From Geobacter sp. OR-1 (GTDB lineage: Bacteria > Desulfobacterota > Desulfuromonadia > Geobacterales > DSM-12255): a stretch of DNA of 64,000 nt. The translations under genes and the position numbers were made by a program. Of this stretch, positions 28,289-38,017 are shown one piece after another (within the stretch, counting starts at the first letter, position 1; every line of letters begins with the position of its first letter). The notes under the pieces are model-generated. The model worked only from the letters and a program-made list of their open reading frames with translations. It was not told where the DNA came from and searched no databases. The stretch is taken from NCBI RefSeq assembly GCF_000813145.1, contig NZ_BAZF01000013.1, positions 62,001-126,000 of the forward strand, given 5' to 3'.

Positions 28289-29950
28289 ATGCGGCACGGA
28301 GAGCGGACAATTTCCTCAGAGAATAAAAATAACGGCGTATATGCCATTGCTCTGGCAGTCGGGGCAATATGCATGCTGGCCTATATTCGGGCGCTTTCAT
28401 GCGATTTCATCTTCTTTGATGATCCCGATTATGTCCAGCATAACCTCCATATCAGGCAGCTGAACAACGAACTTCTCCGGACCGCCTTCACCCGTCCGCT
28501 GGCAGGCTATTTGATACCGGTGACCTTCATTTCCTATGCGGTCGACTATTACTTCTGGCAACTGAACCCGTTCGGATACCATCTGACCAACATGCTTTTT
28601 CATTCGGTAAATGCCGGGCTGGTGGTGATAATCGCCGACACGCTTTTTGCCTATTGCCTTACCGACTTGAGGGAGGATCCTTCATCCAGGCGTGTTTACC
28701 TCGCTTTGTTGCTTGCCGCAGGGCTGTTTTTCGGCATCCACCCGCTACGGGTCGAATCGGTCGCCTGGGTATCCGGACGAAAGGATGTCCTTTACGGCAT
28801 GTTTTCGCTCGGGTCGATCCTGTTCTATCTTCGTTATGCGCACCGGAGAGACCGCAATCCGAATGAAAAGGGGTTTTCCCTGCATTATCTCCTTTCCTTG
28901 TTCTGTTACCTGCTGGCAATGCTGTCGAAGCCGGTTGGCGTCGTTGTTCCGGCCATGCTCCTGGTCATGGACTGGTACCCGCTACGGACGTTGCGCCGGG
29001 GGATGATAATCCCGCTGCTGGTCGAGAAGATTCCATTTTTTGTCATGGCCGGCATCATGTCCGCCCTGACCATAGTTACTGCAGCAAATGAAGAACTGCT
29101 CTACTCGGTTTCCGATACCCCGATTCTCGTCAGGATAGTCGTATCCGGCAATGCCGTCTTCGAATACTGCCGCCTGCTTCTCTGGCCGGTTGGCATCAGT
29201 ACGTACCATGTATTGGCAAAAGCGATCCCGTATTCGTATGTTGCGAAATGTTCGGCAGTGTTGGCTTGTACCGGTTACTTCATCTATTCAGTCAAAAAAC
29301 GGCCGTGGCTCTTTGCAACCTGGTCCGCATTCATACTGCCATTACTCCCGGTGCTCGCACTGATCCAGCAGGGGCCTGACGCTGCGTTTGCCGCCAGGTA
29401 CACATACCTCCCTGCCGTAATCCCAAGTATTGCCGTTGCCGGAATATTGGGTGCGGCTAATCGGAACATGCGGGTGTCCCGGCCCGGATTCAGGCAGTTA
29501 GTTCCTGTGATCGTCATTGCCGCCTTGATAATGCAGCTGTGCATAACATACAAACTGATCGGCGCCTGGAAGGATACAGGGGCCTTCTGGTCAAGGGTAA
29601 TTGAGGTGGAACCCTTGGGAAGAGCCTTTCAGGAGAGAGGCTTTTTCCAGCTCTCCTCCGGAAAATATCAGGCAGCGGCAGAGGATTTCTCGACAGCGAT
29701 CCAGATTGCCGGGAATCTCGGCATGCCTCCCAGTTACAATTTATATGCTTTCCGGGGCGAAGCGCTGAGAAAGGCGCGCCGCTACGATGAAGCTATCAGG
29801 GATTACGGTTTTGCGATAGAACTCTACCCCCATCCGGCCTATTATTATCACCGGGGGCTAGCGCTTCAGGCCGTTGGGAAAGGAACGGACGCAGCGGCCG
29901 ATTTCAAACGTGCCGGGTCTGGGCCGGTTAAGATGGATTGGTTCGATTGA
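28289..29950 (+). CDS. TMTC-like membrane protein with TPR tail (copy 5)
   Basis: A 553-residue protein. The open frame extends back to 28175 inside copy 4, but the paralogue alignment and the absence of other start codons point to the ATG at 28289; its ribosome site is weak. Motifs: FFDDPDY, GYLIPVTFISY, GYHLTNMLFHSVNAG, HPLRVESVAW and SGRKDVLYG, with Gly in place of Glu before RKD. TPR-like helices in the last ~130 residues end in KRAG...MDWFD. It sits between two other copies and probably arose by tandem duplication. Confidence 0.8.
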   Translation: MRHGERTISSENKNNGVYAIALAVGAICMLAYIRALSCDFIFFDDPDYVQHNLHIRQLNNELLRTAFTRPLAGYLIPVTFISYAVDYYFWQLNPFGYHLTNMLFHSVNAGLVVIIADTLFAYCLTDLREDPSSRRVYLALLLAAGLFFGIHPLRVESVAWVSGRKDVLYGMFSLGSILFYLRYAHRRDRNPNEKGFSLHYLLSLFCYLLAMLSKPVGVVVPAMLLVMDWYPLRTLRRGMIIPLLVEKIPFFVMAGIMSALTIVTAANEELLYSVSDTPILVRIVVSGNAVFEYCRLLLWPVGISTYHVLAKAIPYSYVAKCSAVLACTGYFIYSVKKRPWLFATWSAFILPLLPVLALIQQGPDAAFAARYTYLPAVIPSIAVAGILGAANRNMRVSRPGFRQLVPVIVIAALIMQLCITYKLIGAWKDTGAFWSRVIEVEPLGRAFQERGFFQLSSGKYQAAAEDFSTAIQIAGNLGMPPSYNLYAFRGEALRKARRYDEAIRDYGFAIELYPHPAYYYHRGLALQAVGKGTDAAADFKRAGSGPVKMDWFD

Positions 29951-29989
29951 TACTCAATCGTGCACAAAGAAACATATGAGGAATTCGTC

Positions 29990-31627
29990 GTGAACCGGGA
30001 AAAATATCGGGTAATCACCATTGCGCTGCTGGTTGCGGCCGTATGTTTCATAGTCTATCTGCGGGCGCTGTCATGCGGGTTTGTCAACCTCGACGAACCG
30101 GAATACCTGCTGGACAATACGGCCATCAGGACCATGGACAAGGATTTCTGGTACTGGGCGTTTGCCACGGTTTCTCTCAACTTCTGGGTGCCGCTCCTCT
30201 GGCTCTCTTTTGCCATCGATTACCAGATATGGGGACTTGACCCGTTCGGTTTTCATCTGACGAACAATATTCTTCATGCGTTGAATGCCGGATTGATTGT
30301 TTTCGTTTGCGACAAGATGTTCAAAAACAGATGGAGCGTCAGTGAGCGCTTTTCCCGGTCAAGGTTCCTCTACCCGTTGCTGCTGCTCATCGCCGGACTG
30401 CTGTTCGCAGTCCATCCGGCCAGGGTCGAGTCGGTCGCCTGGGTCACGGAACGCAAGGATGTCCTGAACGGCTTTTTTACCATGGGCTTCATATATTTTT
30501 ATCTCTGCTACCAGGAGAAGAAAGAGGCCGGGCTCGGGAACGGTGCGGTTTGGCGGGCCTACCTGATCTCCTTGGGGCTGTTTTTGCTGTCGCTGATGGC
30601 AAAGCCTTCGAGCATCCTGATTCCGGTGGCGCTGTTGCTGATCGACTGGTATCCGCTGGAGAGATTCCGCAAAGGGAACGTAATCCGGCTTGTTACGGAA
30701 AAGCTCCCCTTTCTGGTGCTGTCAGTGCCGATCGTATTGGCAAGTATGCTGTTGCGGGCGCAGCAGGGGGGGTACAACACATTCAGCGATTTCCCGCTGT
30801 TCGCCAGGTTTGTTGCGGCCGGTAACTCGGTGGTCGAGTACTACCGGATGATGCTCTGGCCGGTCGGTATCCTCCCGTATTACAACCTCCCCCGGGCGAT
30901 CCCGGAGCTGTATCTGGTAAAAACCATCCTGTTGATATTATTTCTCTGTTATTCTGTTTATCTCGGCAGGAAGATCCCCTGGTTTACTGCAGCGGTCTTC
31001 ACCTTTACCATTACGCTTTTCCCGGCGCTCCATTTTTTTGCCGACGGGTATCAATTGATCCTTGCGGCCAGATACACCTATCTGGCATCGATCTTCCCGA
31101 GCATCATCGTTGCTGCTCTGGTCGTAAAGGCGTATCAAAGAGGCGTTGATGCATGGCCGAGCTATGGCCGGTATGTGGCGGCAACCCTGGTCGTAGCGGT
31201 GTTCTCGTGTTATGTCGCAACAACATACCGGCTGATCGGAGACTGGAAAAACTCCGGTGCCATGTGGACCAAGGTCATCGAGCGCCTGCCGTTCGACAAG
31301 GCCTATTTCTTCCGCGGCTGGTATTACTCGGATATTGGCAATTACGAGGCAGCGATTGACGATTATACGACCTGCCTCTCCCAGGCCTCTCCCCAGACCA
31401 TTCCAGCCCTGTACAACATCCATTCCTACCGCGGCTACGCCCTGATGAAGGCCGGGTATTACAACGATGCGGTGGACGATTTCAGCACGGCAATTGCCAT
31501 GGCCCCCCATCCGCAGTTCTATTATTTCCGCGGGATGACGTACAAGGCGATGGGTAATGCCGTGGCGGCGGCAGCGGATCTGGCCAGGGCGGATGGGGAA
31601 GCCGGGCGGCTGTACTGGGTCGACTGA
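29990..31627 (+). CDS. TMTC-like membrane protein with TPR tail (copy 6)
   Basis: A 545-residue protein. I chose the GTG at 29990, which has GAGGAA six bases upstream and gives an N-terminus aligned with the paralogues; a GTG at 29960 without a ribosome site is the alternative. The first-loop motif reads NLDEPEY (acidic pair Asp35-Glu36 rather than Asp-Asp), then FWVPLLWLSF, GFHLTNNILHALNAG, HPARVESVAW and TERKDVLNG. TPR-like repeats follow (YYSDIGNYEAAIDDY, IHSYRGYALMKAGYY), ending LYWVD. The Asp-to-Glu change is conservative and may still support catalysis. Confidence 0.82.
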   Translation: MNREKYRVITIALLVAAVCFIVYLRALSCGFVNLDEPEYLLDNTAIRTMDKDFWYWAFATVSLNFWVPLLWLSFAIDYQIWGLDPFGFHLTNNILHALNAGLIVFVCDKMFKNRWSVSERFSRSRFLYPLLLLIAGLLFAVHPARVESVAWVTERKDVLNGFFTMGFIYFYLCYQEKKEAGLGNGAVWRAYLISLGLFLLSLMAKPSSILIPVALLLIDWYPLERFRKGNVIRLVTEKLPFLVLSVPIVLASMLLRAQQGGYNTFSDFPLFARFVAAGNSVVEYYRMMLWPVGILPYYNLPRAIPELYLVKTILLILFLCYSVYLGRKIPWFTAAVFTFTITLFPALHFFADGYQLILAARYTYLASIFPSIIVAALVVKAYQRGVDAWPSYGRYVAATLVVAVFSCYVATTYRLIGDWKNSGAMWTKVIERLPFDKAYFFRGWYYSDIGNYEAAIDDYTTCLSQASPQTIPALYNIHSYRGYALMKAGYYNDAVDDFSTAIAMAPHPQFYYFRGMTYKAMGNAVAAAADLARADGEAGRLYWVD

Positions 31628-31694
31628 ACGCCTAGGCGGGCTGCCACGCCGTATGATGGGGCATTGCGGGAGCAGTAATTGAAGGTGATGAATC

Positions 31695-33413
31695 ATGAGG
31701 CAGGGATTTCGGATGCTTAAAGATAACCGGCAGCTATTGATCTCAATTATGGCATTGTTACTGCTAACCGGTACTTTTGCCGCCTATTTTGATCCTGGTT
31801 ATATCGGTCGGAACGGAACCCAACTGCTGAGAATGCTCTTTTCATTCAATTTCCTTTATTTTGTTGTTGCCGGTATTGCAATGGTTAAGTGGAAGCTTGC
31901 GGAGCGCCGGTTCAATCTGCTGGTTTTCGCAGCCGCTTTTATCTATCTGCTGATATTCTATTCCGGTTACCTGGATCTCTTCCGCATGGAAGGGGACAAC
32001 ATCTGCCAGGTAGCTTACTGGGAGATCCTTTTCCGCCCCAACCTTGCCGCCAGCATCGGGGCCGCGTTCACAAAACCGGGGCAGGTCGTGGTTCTCGGGC
32101 TCCTGTACAAGCTCTCGCTCATCATGGGCGGCTTTGTGTTCAAGGGGGGGATCTGCCTGGTCATGGCTCTGTGCATCTGGTGCCTGGTAAGGATTGCCAC
32201 CGATCTGGGGGGCAGGATGGCAGGGGCTGTCGCTTTTCCGGTGGCTGCCACTGCTTTTCTGATCGAATTTCTGGCGGCATCCAATTCCATTTTTCTTATT
32301 CCGTCTCTTTATATCGGGATATGGCTTTATCTGGTGAGGAAAGAGCATAAGCCCCTTGGCCGCTTTTTACTTGTCTTGTCGGTCCATTTCCATATCTACG
32401 CGATTGCGGTATTGCTGGTGGTCTGGCTGGTTCTTTTTTTCCGAAAGGAATGGCGGGAACTTATCGTTTTCTCTGCCTGGGCGCTCATCTCCATGGTGTT
32501 ATGGGCTGCGGTCCTTTACCGGGTGCAAGGTGCGTTCGACCGCTTCAGCTCCGGACCCGGTGCCGGTTATGTGGGGCCTTTGGAGGGGATGCCTGACAGC
32601 AAGCTGGACTACATGATAAACATCGTCAGGACCGGCCTGGCAGAAAATTCCATGACCCGTCTGTTGTTTGCCTTGGTGGCGATCGGCGTATTCGGTGCTT
32701 GTTATTACGGGGCAGTATCGTATCTCGGTGTGTTTTCCATACTGATAATCCTCGTGCTCAATGTGGTTTTTATGGGGGGAACCTTCAATCTGGAGCGCTA
32801 CTGTGCCCCCTTTTATGCCTTTGGGTGTTCGTTAGGGATCGGCACAATCATCAGACTTGTTGCGGAACTGAAGCGGCAGGGCCAAGTAGCGGGGAGGGGA
32901 GCTGCGACAGCTCTGTTATTGATGCTGGCAATTTCCTTTGGCTATGCATTACCCGATTATTCCCCTTACTCTAACACGGCCAACGCCCAAGTTCTCCCTG
33001 TGAAGGATTTCATCGTCAGCGCTAATAAATTGCTGTCTGATGATGCACTGGCGACCGCGACCCGTCTGATGACCGAAGACGACTTTGTCTACCCGATTGT
33101 CATCCAGGCCCCGGATCGCTTTACGTCGCTAACGGCGCTACAGTATTTCAATGTCTCTTCCGAGCTGAAGCGCAGGGAATTGCTCGCCAAAACAGACTAT
33201 ATACTGCTGGCCATGAATGACAGTCATCCGTATTATTACCTGACACATCTTTTGGTCCCGGAATGGGATAACGATCCCTTTCGTCTGATGATCCATGACA
33301 TAATCAGGAACGGTCGGGAACGGTTCCTGTATGGATTCAGTTTCGCGCCGGTTGCGATAAATCCGGAGTATTTGATCGTGAAGGTCGAACCCGGGGAGTC
33401 GCCCGGCAGGTGA
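31695..33413 (+). CDS. Polytopic membrane protein, unassigned, GT-C-like
   Basis: A 572-residue protein with 11-12 hydrophobic segments and a C-terminal soluble region of ~130 residues. A loop after the third or fourth membrane segment reads FRMEGDNICQVAYW, with an EGD acidic group that could be the GT-C site. AAGGTGA precedes the ATG at good spacing. It follows a 67-base gap and is slightly more AT-rich than the TMTC-like genes. I do not recognise a named family. Context suggests membrane glycosyl transfer; a role as a polymer-handling protein cannot be excluded. Confidence 0.72.
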   Translation: MRQGFRMLKDNRQLLISIMALLLLTGTFAAYFDPGYIGRNGTQLLRMLFSFNFLYFVVAGIAMVKWKLAERRFNLLVFAAAFIYLLIFYSGYLDLFRMEGDNICQVAYWEILFRPNLAASIGAAFTKPGQVVVLGLLYKLSLIMGGFVFKGGICLVMALCIWCLVRIATDLGGRMAGAVAFPVAATAFLIEFLAASNSIFLIPSLYIGIWLYLVRKEHKPLGRFLLVLSVHFHIYAIAVLLVVWLVLFFRKEWRELIVFSAWALISMVLWAAVLYRVQGAFDRFSSGPGAGYVGPLEGMPDSKLDYMINIVRTGLAENSMTRLLFALVAIGVFGACYYGAVSYLGVFSILIILVLNVVFMGGTFNLERYCAPFYAFGCSLGIGTIIRLVAELKRQGQVAGRGAATALLLMLAISFGYALPDYSPYSNTANAQVLPVKDFIVSANKLLSDDALATATRLMTEDDFVYPIVIQAPDRFTSLTALQYFNVSSELKRRELLAKTDYILLAMNDSHPYYYLTHLLVPEWDNDPFRLMIHDIIRNGRERFLYGFSFAPVAINPEYLIVKVEPGESPGR

Positions 33414-33452
33414 GTTGAGCAAATCCGATTGATAATGGAGACAAACCAGCCC

Positions 33453-34382
33453 ATGTCAAAAGTGCTAATTATCAAAATGGGATATTCCGAAACGATTGAT
33501 CCCGGTATCGGCAAGGTGACCAGCCTGGGGGATGTGCTCCGGACCACCGTTATCCTTTATCCGTTTGCCGACGACCATGTCACCTGGCTTGTCGACGAGC
33601 AGGCATACCCGCTGCTCCAAGGAAATCCGCACATTGACCGGATTCTAACCTATGATCTGACGTCGGTGCTGCAGCTCCAGAGAGAGCGGTTCGATACCGT
33701 GATCAACCTCGAAAAGGTGCCCGGGATCTGCGCCCTGGCCGACTCGATCTCGGCCTGGCGGCGTTACGGCTTCCGGTTCGATGAACAGCATGGCGAGGCG
33801 GAAGCCTATGACGGTTGTGAAAAGGTCTTTTCCCTCTGCAAGGATGGGGATTTGAAGCGCAGTCATCAGGGGAACTGGCAGGAATCCCTGCTGCAGATTG
33901 TCGGGGCAAAATGGGACGGCCAGGAATATATCCTCGGTTACCGCCCGCGAAGCATGGAAGAGTTTGACGTGGGACTAAATTGGTCGGTCGGCTCGAAATG
34001 GCCCAACAAGGCATGGCCTGAAGGCAAATGGGTGGAGCTGAAGCGCTTGCTGGATGGCCGATTCAGTTATTCAATGCAGCAGGGGATGAATGAACTCCAT
34101 GAATATATGGACTGGATCAATTCCTGTCGCCTCCTGGTCACTAACGACAGCCTCGGTCTCCATATTGCCCTTGCCCTGAAAAAGAAGGTTGTGGTGCTTT
34201 ACGGACCGACCAACCCCAACGAGACCTATTTCTACGGTCGCGGCGAGGTGATTTATCCGGAGATTTCTCTGCCGTGCATCCCCTGTCTTGATCCCAGATG
34301 CGATCAGGCGCAGAGCTGCATGTCATTCATCGCTCCGGAAACCGTCATGGGTGCGGTTACCAGGCTGTTACCCGCTGTATGA
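33453..34382 (+). CDS. Glycosyltransferase family 9 (heptosyltransferase-like)
   Basis: A 309-residue cytoplasmic enzyme. KVLIIKMGYSE at the start and SLGDVLR at about 24-30 fit the N-terminal domain of LPS heptosyltransferases. The C-terminal domain has VTNDSLGLHIALAL and VLYGPTNPNE, plus a closing cysteine cluster (LPCIPCLDPRC...SCM) common in the family. GT9 enzymes add heptose or similar sugars to lipid A-core or other glycans using nucleotide donors. I chose the ATG at 33453, with GGAG about 12 bases upstream; an ATG at 33435 in the same frame is possible. It is the only GT9 gene and the only clear nucleotide-sugar-type GT-B enzyme in the window. Confidence 0.85.
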   Translation: MSKVLIIKMGYSETIDPGIGKVTSLGDVLRTTVILYPFADDHVTWLVDEQAYPLLQGNPHIDRILTYDLTSVLQLQRERFDTVINLEKVPGICALADSISAWRRYGFRFDEQHGEAEAYDGCEKVFSLCKDGDLKRSHQGNWQESLLQIVGAKWDGQEYILGYRPRSMEEFDVGLNWSVGSKWPNKAWPEGKWVELKRLLDGRFSYSMQQGMNELHEYMDWINSCRLLVTNDSLGLHIALALKKKVVVLYGPTNPNETYFYGRGEVIYPEISLPCIPCLDPRCDQAQSCMSFIAPETVMGAVTRLLPAV

Positions 34383-34422
34383 TCCTGTTGAACCGATAAC
34401 GGCTTAGAACAAGGACTCCTGA

Positions 34423-36024
34423 TTGAATCCGACCGACAGACAGCGCTCGCTCGCAATTTCACTGATACTGACATTTCTGTGCTTATCGTTTTCGATTGTT
34501 ATGGTTATCCTCAACTCTCCCTACCGGCCTTTCCCTACCGATGAACTCTGGGGATATCACGTCGCTCTCACCGTCCCGGACTGGTGGAGAGACGGGAGTC
34601 CCATGCTTATGAATTCGCCGGTTCATCCGGCATCACTGTATATTGTCGGACAGTTTATGGGGCTCGTTGGTCTGGACTGGTTTCAGGCCTATCTGTACCT
34701 GACCGTGATCTCTCTGGCCGGTACTGCGGCCCTGCTCAGACTTACGGTTAATCTGGTGACAAGGGAGCTGTTCTACTCCACGGCAGCAGCGGTAATGTTT
34801 CTCGCATCGTCATGGGCGCAGACATATGTGCATTTTTACACCTACGGCCCGTTAAGCTCTCTGCTGATGATGGCCTCGCTGTATTGCTTTGTTAAATTCT
34901 TTACCGGTTCGCAGGAACGCCGATTGCCGCTCTGTTCAGCCGGTTTTTTTGCCGGACTCTTTTTTTTGAGCAGCTCTGCAGCCAAGCTGCTGTCCGGAAT
35001 CCTTGTCAGCAGTTACCTGGTGCTGATTTTCCGGTCGCAAGGCAAAGGCAAACCGGTTCGAATGTTGTTAATTGTCGCTGCTGCGGCTCTGCCGGTAATC
35101 ATTTTGATGCCGCTTTACCTTAAACCGCTCATAGAGCATCTGACCACAAACATTTACGCCGGCAATGCCTCTCTATTTCTGGAACGGTACGGTTTTGCCC
35201 CGAAGACGCCATTTTTCAGTTTTTTTCATCTATTGCGGGTCTACTCCCCGGTCATGCTGATATTCATGCTGGTCTCCATTGGTGCAACGCTCGTCTTCTG
35301 GCGGAGATTGAAGGCGGACGGCATGGCCGGCCTGCTTCTGCTTACCATGATGAGCATCGTGATCATCCATTGCGTGGCTCTCGATCTTCTCCCCTTTACC
35401 AAGCTCGGCAGAGCCCAGTTCCCCCTGCTTCCCATTGCGATCCTGTTTTTGACACTTTTATACTCCTGCTTGCCAGTGGGGGAAAAGATCCGGAAAACCG
35501 CATTTTGTCTGTTCATGATACCGTTGCTCATTTCTGATACGTACGCATCGGCTCAGGCCAGGCATGCCCGCAGAGATGCCCCAGCCCGTATTGACGCCAT
35601 GCCTGCGGGCACGGTGTACCTTGTGCTGGACGAAGATCCCCATTGTCAATACCTGGCAAACTGGCTGGGATACGGAGGGAGGCGGTTGATCCGCAACATC
35701 GGGGCGGCTGACCTGCCGGTCACCATGTACATGATTCCGAAATCGACTCCTGTTGCCCTGCTGCTCGGCCCAATGGGGGCCAACAGCGGCAAAAGCATCC
35801 TTGAGCACGGAATGATGGATGATTTCAGTTATCGCTTGCCTGAGGAGATCGAAGCGATTCCGGGGCGCAGGTCGTTCAGCCTCCCTTATTACGCCCATTA
35901 TCCACTTTTCCTGATGGAGGAGGAGAACTGCCAGTACCTGTACTTCAACGGCAAGGTTCCGGATGAGAAGATCGGCCGGGACCGGCTTACCGTTTACTAT
36001 TGGCCTCCGGACAATGCACAATAA
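34423..36024 (+). CDS. Polytopic GT-C/GT39-like membrane protein
   Basis: A 533-residue protein with about ten membrane segments. The first loop has FPTDELWGYH, with a DE pair as in GT39/PMT enzymes, followed by PVHPASLYIVGQ. A soluble C-terminal part of ~130 residues follows. The start is a TTG with AAGGA seven bases upstream; no ATG fits. The family is likely distant GT39. A good promoter lies just after this gene, so it may be the last gene of its transcription unit or read through into the radical SAM sub-operon. Confidence 0.75.
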   Translation: MNPTDRQRSLAISLILTFLCLSFSIVMVILNSPYRPFPTDELWGYHVALTVPDWWRDGSPMLMNSPVHPASLYIVGQFMGLVGLDWFQAYLYLTVISLAGTAALLRLTVNLVTRELFYSTAAAVMFLASSWAQTYVHFYTYGPLSSLLMMASLYCFVKFFTGSQERRLPLCSAGFFAGLFFLSSSAAKLLSGILVSSYLVLIFRSQGKGKPVRMLLIVAAAALPVIILMPLYLKPLIEHLTTNIYAGNASLFLERYGFAPKTPFFSFFHLLRVYSPVMLIFMLVSIGATLVFWRRLKADGMAGLLLLTMMSIVIIHCVALDLLPFTKLGRAQFPLLPIAILFLTLLYSCLPVGEKIRKTAFCLFMIPLLISDTYASAQARHARRDAPARIDAMPAGTVYLVLDEDPHCQYLANWLGYGGRRLIRNIGAADLPVTMYMIPKSTPVALLLGPMGANSGKSILEHGMMDDFSYRLPEEIEAIPGRRSFSLPYYAHYPLFLMEEENCQYLYFNGKVPDEKIGRDRLTVYYWPPDNAQ

Positions 36025-36034
36025 GTGAAATGCT

Positions 36035-36063
36035 TTGTCACGGCTGCTGATAAGAGGTATATT
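36035..36063 (+). promoter_or_regulatory. Sigma70-type promoter
   Basis: TTGTCA (36035-36040) and TATATT (36058-36063) are separated by 17 bases, each hexamer matching five of six consensus positions. A transcript from about 36070 would have a ~57-base leader before the ATG at 36127. The promoter lies between a membrane-protein gene and the radical SAM/GT2/transketolase run, and so probably starts that sub-operon. This is seen by eye only. Confidence 0.55.
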
Positions 36064-36126
36064 CACTTTTTATGCGATAGAAAAGGTCAGGATCAGGGGG
36101 CAATTCGCTTCAGTCAGATCGGTTTT

Positions 36127-37206
36127 ATGACAATAACAACAGATAAATACAGAATCGACAGCCACAAGTTGATGTTTCATCCTCAGCGGGTTTCCGACTG
36201 GCTTGACGGTGGCAATATCTTCCCGATATATGCGGAGATCTCACCATCCGGGGCGTGCAATCACCGCTGTACCTTCTGCGCCTTGGATTACCTCGAATAT
36301 CGTCCCGTCTTTCTGGATGCCGCACTCCTCAAATCGCGATTGACGGAAATGGGCCGCCTCGGCGTCAAAAGCGTGATGTTCTGCGGCGAAGGTGAGCCGC
36401 TGCTCCATCGTGAAATCGATGACATGGTCAATCATGCAAAAGAAGCCGGTATCGATGCAGCCTTGACCACAAACGGAGTGCTGTTGAACGGGGAGTTGTT
36501 CGGGAAGATGGGGGAAAGCCTCAGCTGGCTCAAGGTCAGCATCAATGCCGGCACCCCTGAGACCTACGCTGCCATACATCGCACCAAGGAAGCGGATTTT
36601 GACCGTGTGATCGAAAACATGATCCAAGCGGCAAAGATTGCCCGGGAAAATGATTTTTCCTGCACGCTGGGAGCCCAACTGATTCTGCTGCCGGAAAATG
36701 CCCACGAAGTCGAAACCCTTGCCGGCATCGTCAGGGACGCGGGACTGAGCTATCTCGTGATCAAGCCGTATTCACAGCATCTGAAAAGTCTTACCACAAC
36801 CTATGAGCATATCGACTACGAGCCTTATCTTTCGCTTGCGGATCGTCTCAACCGGTTCAATGACGACGATTTCAGGGTGATATTCCGGCAGAACACAATT
36901 CTTAAACTCGGTCAACAATCGAGAGGATATGATCGATGCCTGGCACTCCCGTTCTGGTCTCATATCGACTCGCACGGGAATGTATGGGGTTGCAGCGCCT
37001 ATCTCGGCGACGAGCGTTTCTGTTACGGGAACATCGGGGAACAGGGTTTTGCTGAGATCTGGCATGGCTCTTTGCGCAGGGCGTCGCTGGAATATGTCAG
37101 CAAATGCCTTGATGTTGCGGAGTGCCGCGTAAACTGCCGCATGGATGAAGTCAACCGGTATCTCTGGGAGTTGGTCCACCCTTCCGGCCATGTAAATTTT
37201 ATTTGA
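36127..37206 (+). CDS. Radical SAM/SPASM-type protein (first of a related trio)
   Basis: A 359-residue protein. The radical SAM motif is ACNHRCTFC, cysteines 44, 48 and 51, after a short N-terminus with DSHKL...HPQRVSDWL. A SPASM-like C-terminal region carries further cysteines (RCLALPFW, WGCSAY, RFCYG, KCLDVAECRVNC). The C-terminus ends in GHVNFI. Two nearby genes (40580, 42370) share the N-terminal layout and the tail. SPASM proteins usually hold extra Fe-S clusters and act on peptides or small metabolites. I rejected a GTG start at 36025 because the paralogue starts at the equivalent of 36127 and a promoter lies between. Pairing with the GT2 gene 10 bases downstream suggests a sugar-related substrate. 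Confidence 0.85.
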   Translation: MTITTDKYRIDSHKLMFHPQRVSDWLDGGNIFPIYAEISPSGACNHRCTFCALDYLEYRPVFLDAALLKSRLTEMGRLGVKSVMFCGEGEPLLHREIDDMVNHAKEAGIDAALTTNGVLLNGELFGKMGESLSWLKVSINAGTPETYAAIHRTKEADFDRVIENMIQAAKIARENDFSCTLGAQLILLPENAHEVETLAGIVRDAGLSYLVIKPYSQHLKSLTTTYEHIDYEPYLSLADRLNRFNDDDFRVIFRQNTILKLGQQSRGYDRCLALPFWSHIDSHGNVWGCSAYLGDERFCYGNIGEQGFAEIWHGSLRRASLEYVSKCLDVAECRVNCRMDEVNRYLWELVHPSGHVNFI

Positions 37207-37216
37207 GTTCCCGACA

Positions 37217-38017
37217 ATGACAGCACCTGACCATCCCTATCAGTTTCTCATAACTGCCATAATGCCTGCCCTGAATGAAGAACTCTGCCTTGATGCCAGC
37301 GTTGACAACGTTCTTGACGTCTTCAACAGGTTGGGCATTTGCGGCGAGTTGATCATCGTCAACGACGGCAGTAGCGATCGGACCGGCGCCCTGGCCGATG
37401 CCCGGGTGAAATGGCAGCAATGCATTCAGGCGATACACCACGAAAACTGCCGGGGGATCGGGGCTTCGTTCTGGGATGGCGTGCAGCATAGCCGGGGTGA
37501 AATCGTGGTTTTCATCCCGGGCGATGGCGAGAATGATGCCGAAGAAATATTCCGGTACTTGCCGTTGCTGGAGCAGGTCGATATTGTGGTGCCATTCGTA
37601 TATAATCCCGAAGTCAGGTCCCGGTTCCGGCAGAGACTTTCGGCACTTTTTACCCGGATCGTCTGCCTCTTTTTCGGCCTTTCGCTCAACTACCTGAACG
37701 GAACGGTCATGTACCGGCGGTCAATTCTCGAAGGGATCGATCTTCGCAGCAACGGGTTCTTTTACCAGGCGGAAATCCTGATCAAAACCATACGGAGGGG
37801 CTATCTTTATGCCGAAGTCCCCTACGCACTGAAGCAGAGGAATGCCGGCGCTTCAAAGGCAGTTTCAATCGCAACCATGATCAAGGTTTTCAGGGATTTT
37901 GCATCAGTATTCAGGTCGGTACATTTTGCCGGGTTGAACGGTAACGAAATATCCTGCAGTTCGGTCACTGCAAAAAGAGTTTTCGAGCAGCGCGCAAAAG
38001 GGGCATGTGAGCAATGA
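37217..38017 (+). CDS. Glycosyltransferase family 2
   Basis: A 266-residue GT2 enzyme with MPALNEE (16-22), VNDGSSD (48-54) and PGDGEND (101-107) in the place of the usual DXD. The PGDGEND form occurs in a branch of DPM1-like enzymes, so activity is expected. There is no C-terminal membrane anchor; RNAGASK near the end is typical of the group. It starts 10 bases after a radical SAM gene and overlaps the transketolase gene by 4 bases (ATGA). Sugar donor and acceptor are not evident. Confidence 0.87.
   Translation: MTAPDHPYQFLITAIMPALNEELCLDASVDNVLDVFNRLGICGELIIVNDGSSDRTGALADARVKWQQCIQAIHHENCRGIGASFWDGVQHSRGEIVVFIPGDGENDAEEIFRYLPLLEQVDIVVPFVYNPEVRSRFRQRLSALFTRIVCLFFGLSLNYLNGTVMYRRSILEGIDLRSNGFFYQAEILIKTIRRGYLYAEVPYALKQRNAGASKAVSIATMIKVFRDFASVFRSVHFAGLNGNEISCSSVTAKRVFEQRAKGACEQ

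Noticed and set aside
31629-31638. Perfect palindrome CGCCTAGGCG after TMTC-like copy 6
   Set aside because: It has no loop and no following U-run, so it is not a convincing terminator; a 10-base palindrome can arise by chance.
36025-36126. 34-residue N-terminal extension of the radical SAM gene from a GTG start
   Set aside because: The paralogue at 40580 has no such extension, the sequence lacks a ribosome site, and a good promoter lies inside it.
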